A DNA stretch of 64,000 nt from Bradyrhizobium cytisi (GTDB taxonomy: Bacteria; Pseudomonadota; Alphaproteobacteria; Rhizobiales; Xanthobacteraceae): NCBI RefSeq assembly GCF_008123515.1, contig NZ_VSSR01000007.1:1-64000 (forward strand). Reading direction: 5' to 3'. Made by a program: the position numbers and the translations under genes. Of the stretch, positions 27,867 to 34,795 are shown piece after piece; the stretch's first letter is position 1; every line of letters starts with the position of its first letter. The notes beneath the pieces were generated by a model, which did not search any database, had not been told where the DNA came from, and saw nothing but the letters and a program-made list of their open reading frames with translations.

Positions 27867-28685
27867 ATGACCAAGGGCAGGACCGTTGCGACGGCGATGA
27901 TCGGCGCGGCCGCGCTGCTGCTGTCCCTGATCTCCGCTGCCCACGCCGCGCAATGCGGCAACGGGCCCGGCGGTTTCGAGGCCTGGAAGCGCGAGTTCAG
28001 CGCGGAGGCGCAGGGTAAGGGCATCGGCCAGACTGCGATCTCGGCGCTGATGCAGACCAATTATGCCAGCGCAACCATTGGCGCCGATCGCAGCCAGCAC
28101 AGCTTTTCGCTGTCGCTCGAACAGTTTCTGGCCAAGCGCGGCGCCACCACCATCGTGGCACGCGGCCGGTCGCTGAAGCAGTCGCAGGCGGCGATGTTCG
28201 CCTCGATCGAGCAGCGCTACGGCGTGCCTCCGGGGCCGTTGATCGCGATCTGGGGCATGGAGACCGGGTTCGGCAGCCAGCGCGGCAACCAGAACATGCT
28301 CTCGTCGATAGCGACGCTCGCCTATGACTGCCGCCGTCCCGAATTCTTTACCGAGCAGCTCTATGCGGCGCTGAAGCTGGTCGACCGTGGCATGCTGTCG
28401 GGGGCAACCCGCGGCTCCATGCATGGCGAGGTCGGCCAGACCCAGTTCATGCCCAAGAACATCCTGGCCTATGGTACCGGCAATCTCGACGTCGCTGCCA
28501 ACGCGCTGGGCTCGACTGCGAACTTCCTCAAAGCCAATGGCTGGCGTGCAGGAGCCGGTTACCAGCCAGGCGAGCCGAATTTCGCCGCGATCCAGGCGTG
28601 GAATGCGGCAGGGGTCTACCAGAAGGCCATCGCGCTGATGGGCCGGCAGATCGACGGGGGCGGCGGCGCGGCGGCGGCGCGCTGA
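27867..28685 (+). CDS. Lytic murein transglycosylase, MltB-like
   Basis: A 272-residue exported enzyme that cleaves the MurNAc-GlcNAc bond of peptidoglycan. A signal peptide covers residues 1-28 (ISAAHAA). The catalytic Glu132 lies in IWGMETGFGSQRGN, and GEVGQTQFMPKNILAYGTGN is the MltB/SLT_2 motif. There is no C-terminal peptidoglycan-binding domain, so it is a short form, and there is no lipobox. It is probably monocistronic and acts in wall turnover or in opening gaps for complexes. Confidence 0.9.
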   Translation: MTKGRTVATAMIGAAALLLSLISAAHAAQCGNGPGGFEAWKREFSAEAQGKGIGQTAISALMQTNYASATIGADRSQHSFSLSLEQFLAKRGATTIVARGRSLKQSQAAMFASIEQRYGVPPGPLIAIWGMETGFGSQRGNQNMLSSIATLAYDCRRPEFFTEQLYAALKLVDRGMLSGATRGSMHGEVGQTQFMPKNILAYGTGNLDVAANALGSTANFLKANGWRAGAGYQPGEPNFAAIQAWNAAGVYQKAIALMGRQIDGGGGAAAAR

Positions 28686-28796
28686 GGCGCTCCGCAAGGC
28701 GTGACCTGCTTGTCAGAGAAAGTTGTTGCTTTCGGGAACCGACGGCACGAGGTTTGCTTAGATTAAGTTCAGGGCTGGGCATGAGGAGAACTCAAC

Positions 28797-29018
28797 ATGG
28801 CTACCCAGATCGTGATGGACCAGACCGGCGATAGACGCCACGAGTTTGATCCTGAAAATGCCGAAGCGTTGGCGAGGGCCGAACAACGCTTTCGGGAGCT
28901 GACCGGCGCGGGCTTTACCGCCGCGTACCGGACCGGGCCCGGCGAAGTCACGCGTATCAAATCGTTCGACCCGACCGCGCAGGAAACACTGTTCTATCCC
29001 CGCCTGGTCGGCGGCTGA
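28797..29018 (+). CDS. Conserved small unknown protein with Gly-Gly end
   Basis: A 73-residue protein of compact mixed composition. The pattern EFDPENAEALARAEQRFRELTGAGFTAAYR, then IKSFDPTAQETLFYPRLVGG, recalls a widespread unnamed small-protein family. It ends exactly in Gly-Gly. AGGAGAACTCAAC precedes the ATG. Twelve bases separate it from the following gene, so the two are co-expressed. I do not know a function; the double-Gly end alone does not prove a ubiquitin-like role. Confidence 0.75.
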   Translation: MATQIVMDQTGDRRHEFDPENAEALARAEQRFRELTGAGFTAAYRTGPGEVTRIKSFDPTAQETLFYPRLVGG

Positions 29019-29030
29019 TCTGAACGGCCC

Positions 29031-29453
29031 ATGGTCGCGGTCCTCAGGCTTCGTGCGCCCGCGCGAGCGCGTCTGCACGCGCTCCGCGAGCTCTACCGGC
29101 GCTTCTTCGGCGAGAACACGCCCGAGGCGCGCGGTCGCCGGCTTTTGTCCGAATGGCTGTCCGAAGAGCAGCGCGTACAATTCGAGCAGCACCGGCATTT
29201 CGACGTCATCGGTTGCGACAGCGGCAAGCGCTATCGCATTCACTACGGCACCGCCGCCAACGTCCACGAGGTCGACAATGCGGGAAATGCAACGATGGGG
29301 TGGTGCTTCGTCCCGTCAGGCTTCCTCGTGCCGGGCGACGTGATGCTGGCGCAGAAGATCGCGCTCGAGACGGACGAGAAGGGGGCCTTGGCACTCGCCA
29401 ACCGGTTTCCACCGGCAACGCATTCCGAGCACTTCTACCGGCGGCCGTTCTAG
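29031..29453 (+). CDS. Conserved unknown protein, partner of upstream gene
   Basis: A 140-residue soluble protein. After a basic N-terminus, the core reads LLSEWLSEEQRVQFEQHRHFDVIG, SGKRYRIHYG, NVHEVDNAG and GWCFVPSGFLVPGDVMLAQKIALETDE. This pattern is shared by unnamed proteins in many bacteria. It has two Cys, no signal peptide and no catalytic motif known to me. It follows the Gly-Gly-ending gene by 12 bp and probably works with it. The N-terminal Arg/Ala stretch (about residues 1-30) may mean the true start is internal. Confidence 0.75.
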   Translation: MVAVLRLRAPARARLHALRELYRRFFGENTPEARGRRLLSEWLSEEQRVQFEQHRHFDVIGCDSGKRYRIHYGTAANVHEVDNAGNATMGWCFVPSGFLVPGDVMLAQKIALETDEKGALALANRFPPATHSEHFYRRPF

Positions 29454-29476
29454 CGGGCGGGCGCCGGGACCGCTGG

Positions 29477-29569
29477 TCAGAGGTGCGTGGTGCGATAGGC
29501 ATCCAGCGCATGCGCCGCGAAGACGCCGATGCTGCAAAGGGCGAGGAGTGCTGAGATCAGCTCGATCAT
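29477..29569 (-). CDS. Micro-ORF: 30-residue single-pass membrane peptide
   Basis: A 30-residue peptide starting MIELISALLALCSIGVF, a single hydrophobic helix followed by a polar tail AHALDAYRTTHL. GAGGACGAGCT precedes its ATG, and the ATG overlaps the stop of the upstream micro-ORF by four bases (ATGA), which points to translational coupling. It is below usual gene-calling size limits. Function unknown; small single-helix proteins often modulate membrane complexes. Confidence 0.5.
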   Translation of the reverse strand: MIELISALLALCSIGVFAAHALDAYRTTHL

Positions 29570-29649
29570 AGCTCGTCCTCCCCAAGCGGCTGGGCGACGA
29601 GGTGCTGGCAGCAGGCATATTCGTAAATCAGGTCGAGGAAGAATTGCAT
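29566..29649 (-). CDS. Micro-ORF: 27-residue amphipathic/Cys-Cys peptide
   Basis: A 27-residue peptide beginning MQFFLDLIYEYACCQHLV, with a paired Cys and an acidic end (GEDEL). It has a plausible ribosome site (AGGGA about ten bases before the ATG). It ends in an ATGA overlap with the 30-residue membrane peptide downstream. Coding status rests on the coupling and ribosome sites only. Confidence 0.45.
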   Translation of the reverse strand: MQFFLDLIYEYACCQHLVAQPLGEDEL

Positions 29650-29843
29650 GACGCACGTCCCTGTATGATTTTGACAACCAGTTAACCGGCTATCTGTTTC
29701 AGGCGTGTTTCGTCGATTTGGGAAAGGGGTTTCGCGGGGAACCGCGGGCTGGTCTATGAGCGGTCAAAAACGCTATATTCACTGCCGATCCATCCCTTGG
29801 TCGTGTGTCTCGCGCGCGTCGCATCACATTTCGAGGCAAAATC

Positions 29844-30290
29844 ATGGCACAGGTCGCCTGGTTCGACGATCTCACCGTCGGCATGCGTTTCAAATCTCCC
29901 GAGGTCGAGGTCACCGAAGCCGACATCAAGCGGTTTGCCGCCGAGTTTGATCCGCAGCCGATGCATCTCGACCACGAGGCCGCCAAGGCGACCTTGTTCA
30001 ACGGGCTGGCTGCGTCGGGATGGCACACGGCGGCGATCGCCATGAACCTCGCGATCCAGACCCGTCCCTTCGGCCCGCACCCGCTGATTGGCGCCGGCGT
30101 CGACGGGCTGCGCTGGACCATTCCGGTGCGGCCGAATGACCGCCTGCATCTGGTCGGCGAGGTCATGAGCCTGACGCCGTCGAAGTCAAAGCCGCAGGGC
30201 ATTGCGCTGGTGAAATGGACGATGTTCAACCAGAACGGCGAGGAGGTTTATACCTTCACCCCGATCGCGATCGTGCCGCGGCGCGCCTAG
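29844..30290 (+). CDS. MaoC-family (R)-specific enoyl-CoA hydratase-like protein
   Basis: A 148-residue single hot-dog-fold protein. The hydratase-2 motif is in FAAEFDPQPMHLDHEAA (about residues 29-45), where Asp and His form the catalytic pair; GLAASGWHTAA follows. It would hydrate enoyl-CoA substrates, possibly in fatty acid or polyhydroxyalkanoate metabolism. The start at 29844 follows CGAGGCAAAATC; an upstream in-frame ATG adds 13 residues outside the family. It is apparently monocistronic. Confidence 0.88.
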   Translation: MAQVAWFDDLTVGMRFKSPEVEVTEADIKRFAAEFDPQPMHLDHEAAKATLFNGLAASGWHTAAIAMNLAIQTRPFGPHPLIGAGVDGLRWTIPVRPNDRLHLVGEVMSLTPSKSKPQGIALVKWTMFNQNGEEVYTFTPIAIVPRRA

Positions 30291-30391
30291 CTAGGGCGGG
30301 TCGCCTTTCACCATTGGCTGGACCGGGCCAGCCCTTGCGGCCTGCCGGGAGAGGTGGTCAGCTTGCTCCGGGGAAAACGCTGGAGGCTGAC

Positions 30392-30889
30392 ATGAAGCCA
30401 ATCCTTCTTGCCGCTGTGCTGCTGGCCGGCGCCTTGAGTGCCGGGCCTGCGGTGGCGCAACAATCCAAAGTCGGTGACTGGACCATCGAGAAGCGCAGCC
30501 AGGACACCCATTGCAACGCCAGCCGCGGCTACAAGGACAAGGACGACGAGAACCGCGACTATGTCATCGTCATCACCTATTCCGACAAGGCCATCGTGAT
30601 CGTGATGATCTACGACGGCTGGGAGTGGGACAAGCTCGGCGAGATCCTGAAGGCCGACGTCGGTACCGATGATGCCGACATCATGTCGAAGGCGAAGTGG
30701 GAGGTCATGGACAAGACCACCGTGCGCGGTATCTTCGAGTTCGATCAGTCCATCATGGACCGCCTGTCGAAAGCCAAGCGTCTCACGCTCGATTTCGAGG
30801 ACGATGACGACGACAGCATCGAGATGCAGATTCCGCGCGCCGGCGAGGCGCTCGCCGCGCTGAAATTCTGCGAGGAGAACCGGAAATAA
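30392..30889 (+). CDS. Exported protein of unknown function
   Basis: A 165-residue protein with a clear signal peptide (residues 1-22, ending AVAQQ) and a mature part rich in Asp and Lys. Mature segments VGDWTIEKRSQDTHCNASRGY and the end ALAALKFCEENRK supply a likely disulfide pair, as in periplasmic IalB-like or NACHT-unrelated small secreted proteins. There is an acidic run EDDDDDS near residue 143. GGAGGCTGAC precedes the ATG. No family name is secure. Confidence 0.75.
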   Translation: MKPILLAAVLLAGALSAGPAVAQQSKVGDWTIEKRSQDTHCNASRGYKDKDDENRDYVIVITYSDKAIVIVMIYDGWEWDKLGEILKADVGTDDADIMSKAKWEVMDKTTVRGIFEFDQSIMDRLSKAKRLTLDFEDDDDDSIEMQIPRAGEALAALKFCEENRK

Positions 30890-31051
30890 AGTGCCGGGCG
30901 CCTGAGGCGCAGCAGGGCGCCGGCGAGCTAAAGGCCGACGTCCATGCTGGCGTGATCACGTTCCAGCGCACCATCCTCCGATCGGATGATGAGGGTCTGC
31001 TCCTGTTGTGGTATCGTGCCCGACATTGTTCATCCAAAGCTATTCAACGCC

Positions 31052-32170
31052 ATGCACAGACCGCGGAAGTTGCCCGATCTGGTCGAGTCCATCTACGATG
31101 CCGGTCTCGATCCCTCGCTGTGGAACGACGTCGTCGTGGGCATCCGCAATTTCGTCGGTGGCCAGGCCTGCGGGCTGTTTTCCAAGGATTTGATCAGCAA
31201 GTTCGGTGTCACGCATTATTATTGCGGGGCCGATCCGCACTACATCCAGCTCTATTCGGAGACCCATTCCAAGTTCGATCCGCTGACGATTCTGCCGCCG
31301 CACGGCCAGATTGTCAGCATCCCCGAGCTCGTCAACTTCGACGAATATCGCCGCGGGCGCTTCTATCAGGAATGGATGCGGCCGCAGGGCGCTCACGATG
31401 CCGCCAATGTCGTGCTCGAGAAGTCGAACGCGCACTGCCCGGTGATGATGACAGTGCTGTCGGGCCGGAGCATGGTCGACGCCGGGATGAAGCACCGGAT
31501 GTCGCTGATCGTGCCGCACGCCAGCCGCGCGCTGCTCGTCAACCGCGCCATCAGCTCGAAGCTGACGCTGGCCACGGCGCTCGCGGATGTCCTGGACAAT
31601 CTGTCATCCGGCATCTTCCTGCTCGATTCCTGCTGCCACGTGATCCATGCCAATGCGAGCGGCTACGCGCTGCTCGAGGCTGACGACGTGGTCCGCATTG
31701 TTGCCGGCCAGCTCGTGACGAGCGGCGCCGAGGCCAATCAGACGCTGCGTCAGGCTTTTGCGGCCCGCGGCGATGCTGCCTCGCTTCTCGCAGGCGGGCA
31801 CGCGATTCCGCTGCTTTCGCACAAGGGCGAACGCTACGTTGCGCATATCCTGCCGCTGTCGTCGGTGCTGCGGAACGGCAGCGAGCGGTCGTCCGATGCC
31901 GTCGGCGCGCTGCTGCTGCGCAAGGTCACGCTGGGCGGGCGGTCTTACGGAGAGCTGATTGCTCGAACCTTCGATCTGACGCCGGCGGAACTGCGCGTGT
32001 TCCTGTCGATCGTCGAGGTCGGCGGCGTTCCGGAGACCTCCATCGCGCTCGGCATCGCGGAGACGACGGTGAAGACACATCTGCATCGCGTGTTCGCCAA
32101 GACGGGCACCGCGCGCCAGGCGGATCTCGTCAAGCTTGCGGCCGGATTCTCCAATCCACTCGTCAACTAG
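31052..32170 (+). CDS. LuxR-type transcriptional regulator (twin 1)
   Basis: A 372-residue regulator. The C-terminal LuxR helix-turn-helix covers about the last 60 residues (LTPAELRVFLSIVEVGG, then AETTVKTHLHRVFAKTGTARQADLVKL). The long N-terminal part (about 1-300) has a conserved block ACGLFSKDLISKFGVTHYYCGADPHYIQLY and a PAS-like stretch LADVLDNLSSGIFLLDSCCHVIHAN. The start at 31052 (MHRPRKLPDLVES) matches the twin's N-terminus. The ligand is unknown. It is followed 110 bp on by a close paralogue. Confidence 0.87.
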   Translation: MHRPRKLPDLVESIYDAGLDPSLWNDVVVGIRNFVGGQACGLFSKDLISKFGVTHYYCGADPHYIQLYSETHSKFDPLTILPPHGQIVSIPELVNFDEYRRGRFYQEWMRPQGAHDAANVVLEKSNAHCPVMMTVLSGRSMVDAGMKHRMSLIVPHASRALLVNRAISSKLTLATALADVLDNLSSGIFLLDSCCHVIHANASGYALLEADDVVRIVAGQLVTSGAEANQTLRQAFAARGDAASLLAGGHAIPLLSHKGERYVAHILPLSSVLRNGSERSSDAVGALLLRKVTLGGRSYGELIARTFDLTPAELRVFLSIVEVGGVPETSIALGIAETTVKTHLHRVFAKTGTARQADLVKLAAGFSNPLVN

Positions 32171-32280
32171 CTGGTCAATTGGCGCGAAACCGTTGAACCT
32201 ATCGGTGTCTCGGCCGACTCCATAGAAAAGCCAGAGGGCATCAACGTCTTAAATCCTCGCGCCGGACTATTGACCTTTCA

Positions 32281-33402
32281 ATGCAGCTGACCGCAAAACA
32301 CTCCGAGCTGATCGAGAGCATCTACGACGCCGGACCCAATCCTGAGTTGTGGTCCGATGTTGTCGTCGTGCTCAACGGATTCTTCGGCAGCCGAGCCTGC
32401 GGCCTGATTTCAAAAGACAAGATCAGCAAGTCCGGATCGACGCACTATTATTGCGGGGTCGATCCGCACTTCATCCAGCTCTATGCCGACGAATATTCGC
32501 AGCATGACCCGCTCACCAGGCTGCCGCGCAACGGCGAGGTCCGCAACATCCCGGATCTCGTGAATTTCGACAAATATCGCCGCGGGCGCTTCTATCAGGA
32601 ATGGCTGCGTCCTCAGGGATGTGCCGACGTCGCGAATGTGGTGCTGGAACAGGCGATCTCGCCGTGCCCGATGCTGATGACGGTGATCCCGGGCAGGGAG
32701 ATGCTGGACGCGAAGATGCGTGCGCGCATGCAGCTCGTCGTTCCCCATGCAAGCCGCGCCTTGATGATCAACCGGACAATCGAGCGGAAGCAGCAGAAGG
32801 CAATCGCGCTTGCCGATGTCGTCGATCGATTGAGTGCCGGCGTGATCCTGCTCGATGCCGCCTGCAACATCGTCCACAGCAATCCGGCCGCCGACCTCAT
32901 CCTGGACGAGAACGACGTCTTGCGGTCCGTCAACGGCCGCCTGCTGGCGAGATCGCCCGACGCGAATGCAGCGCTACGCAACGTCTTTCGTGACGAAGCG
33001 GAGGTGGTCGCAGCGGCGGCAGCGGACCGTAACATTTTGCTGACATCAAGCGGTGGGTCGCATCACGTCGCACATGTGATCGCGCTGCCCTCGCTGCTGC
33101 GGGAGGGGAGCGCAGGGCGCGCCTGTGGCGCCATCGGCGCCCTGTTCGTCTGGAAGGCGAAGCTCGACGCGCGCTCTTGCGCCGGGCTGATCGACCGCAC
33201 GTTCGAGCTCACGCCTGCGGAACTCAGGGTTCTACAGTCGATCGTCGACGTCGGCGGCGTGCCGGAGACGGCCGGCGCGCTCGGGATCGCAGAGACGACG
33301 GTGAAGACGCATCTGCATCGCGTGTTCGCCAAGACCGGTACGAGCCGCCAGGCCGACCTCGTCAAGCTCGCGGCAGGTTTCTCCAACCCGCTGGTCCACT
33401 GA
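32281..33402 (+). CDS. LuxR-type transcriptional regulator (twin 2)
   Basis: A 373-residue paralogue of the preceding gene, colinear over its whole length: ACGLISKDKISKSGSTHYYCGVDPHFIQLY, the PAS-like LADVVDRLSAGVILLDAACNIVHSN, and an almost identical helix-turn-helix ending FAKTGTSRQADLVKLAAGFSNPLV. The DNA-binding domains differ much less than the sensor parts, so the twins may share operators but sense different signals. No target gene is evident nearby. Confidence 0.87.
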   Translation: MQLTAKHSELIESIYDAGPNPELWSDVVVVLNGFFGSRACGLISKDKISKSGSTHYYCGVDPHFIQLYADEYSQHDPLTRLPRNGEVRNIPDLVNFDKYRRGRFYQEWLRPQGCADVANVVLEQAISPCPMLMTVIPGREMLDAKMRARMQLVVPHASRALMINRTIERKQQKAIALADVVDRLSAGVILLDAACNIVHSNPAADLILDENDVLRSVNGRLLARSPDANAALRNVFRDEAEVVAAAAADRNILLTSSGGSHHVAHVIALPSLLREGSAGRACGAIGALFVWKAKLDARSCAGLIDRTFELTPAELRVLQSIVDVGGVPETAGALGIAETTVKTHLHRVFAKTGTSRQADLVKLAAGFSNPLVH

Positions 33403-33621
33403 CGCTCGTCAGCGCTGAATAAAGCATCAGCGCCGCGCCTGCAATTTCATCATCAGAATGTTATCGCGCGTCATTCGTTTGGGTGACGCGATTTGCTGCG
33501 TTCTCTCCTACGAGAGATCACACGACTTGTTGTTCGCCGCGTTGGATTCTTGTGTGAAGCCGCTCACAGCGGCTGGAAGTGAATTCCATCAATTTCGCTT
33601 TCAGGTTGAGAGGAGATCGTC

Positions 33622-33879
33622 ATGCGAACAACGGCACGGAGCCTGGTTTGGAAGTTCCACGACGTTTTCGATCGCATGATCGCAACGCTGCATCAGCAGC
33701 GTGCGATCGAGGCGCGGCGCGTATTGCAGCGCTATCGCCACCTGCTGGAAACGCAGCACGAAACATCGCGTTTGAATGAAGCCAATTTTTTCTGCAGTGA
33801 AGAGGAATTTTCAGAAAATGCCCATCAATCTGATGCGTGCGAGCGCGGAGCCAGCCACCCCAGTCTCGCGCGCGCGTAA
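33622..33879 (+). CDS. Hypothetical basic small protein
   Basis: An 85-residue protein preceded by a good ribosome site (AGGAGATCGTC). The first 50 residues form a basic amphipathic helical stretch (HQQRAIEARRVLQRYRHLLE); the C-terminal 30 residues are polar and overlap the next gene in another frame. No family recognised. It lies between the LuxR twins and the TauE-like gene. Confidence 0.55.
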   Translation: MRTTARSLVWKFHDVFDRMIATLHQQRAIEARRVLQRYRHLLETQHETSRLNEANFFCSEEEFSENAHQSDACERGASHPSLARA

Positions 33880-34051
33880 CGGCAACGTTGTCGCGATAGC
33901 GCTCACCGCCGCGCTCGTCACCCTTCAGCTGGCCGGCCTCATCATGCTGGAACGATCGCACGCGCATGCCATGCGGGTGTCGTTTCCTCGCGAGCCTGTA
34001 AGTTGTGCAGAAGGCGCCGCCGCACCGGTCACGCAGATTCCCTATGATTGA
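33818..34051 (+). CDS. Hypothetical single-pass membrane protein
   Basis: A 77-residue protein with one transmembrane helix (about residues 22-44: VVAIALTAALVTLQLAGLIML) and a probable periplasmic tail with one Cys. The start at 33818 follows GAGGAATTTTCAGAAA; it overlaps the preceding gene by 62 bp in a different frame. It lies 14 bp before the TauE-like GTG start, so it may be its translational partner. Function unknown. Confidence 0.5.
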   Translation: MPINLMRASAEPATPVSRARNGNVVAIALTAALVTLQLAGLIMLERSHAHAMRVSFPREPVSCAEGAAAPVTQIPYD

Positions 34052-34065
34052 TTGGAGGGCAGACT

Positions 34066-34795
34066 GTGCCTGACACCACGACACTGCTGCTCCTCAGCGC
34101 CGCCGTGTTCGCCGGAGCCTTCGTCTCGGGGCTCTCGGGCTTCGCATTCTCCGCCGTCGCGGGCGCGATCCTGCTGCGGGTGTTTCAGCCGCTGGAGGCC
34201 GTACCGTTGATGATGGCGTGCAGTATCGGCGTGCAGGCGACCAATTTGTGGGCGCTTCGGCGCAGCATCCGCTGGGAGGGAAGCCTGTTCCTGATCATCG
34301 GCGGGTTGATCGGCGTTCCCATTGCGGTCTCGCTGTTGCAGTCGACCGACACGCATCTGCTTCGGCGCGGCTTTGGTGTCGTCGTAGCACTCTATGCCGC
34401 CTATATGCTGCTGCGGCCGACGCTGGTGACGGCGAGTGAAGCCGTCGGCCGTCACTGGGTTGCGCTGATCGGATTCGGAGGCGGGCTGGTCGGGGGCCTC
34501 ACGGCGATGCCAGGCGCGATTCCGACGATCTGGTGCGACATGCGCGGCATGCCCAAGAGCGAGCAGCGCGGCCTCGTGCAGCCGTTCATTGCCGCGATGC
34601 AGCTGTTTGCGATCATCCTACTGGTCGGACACCAGGACCTGTCGTCAAAGGTTTTCGTCGATCTCGCGGTCAGCCTGCCGGCGCTGTTCGCGGGATTCCG
34701 CGCTCGGTGTGATCGCTTTTCACCGGGTCAACGAGACGGTCTTTCGCAAGACCGTGCTCGTTCTGTTGCTGATATCGGGGATTTCCCTGATCTAG
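34066..34795 (+). pseudogene. TauE/SafE-family anion exporter, frameshifted
   Basis: A membrane protein of the TauE/SafE family, proposed to export sulfite, sulfonates or related organic anions. GTG start after GGAGGGCAGACT. The reading frame is normal to LPALFAG, then shifts at 34691-34699. Removing one T at 34696-34697 restores GSALGVIAFHRVNETVFRKTVLVLLLISGISLI and the natural stop at 34793-34795, giving a normal 242 residues. So the gene is broken by a one-base insertion, or the sequence has an error. Its stop and that of the convergent RND gene share the bases CTAG. Confidence 0.82.

Noticed and set aside
28797..29018. A ubiquitin-like modifier system
   Set aside because: Only the Gly-Gly end supports it; no E1- or E2-like or protease gene is adjacent, so I report the pair without that name.
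31040..31519. Antisense frame to the first LuxR gene
   Set aside because: No homology, no ribosome site and full overlap with a real gene.
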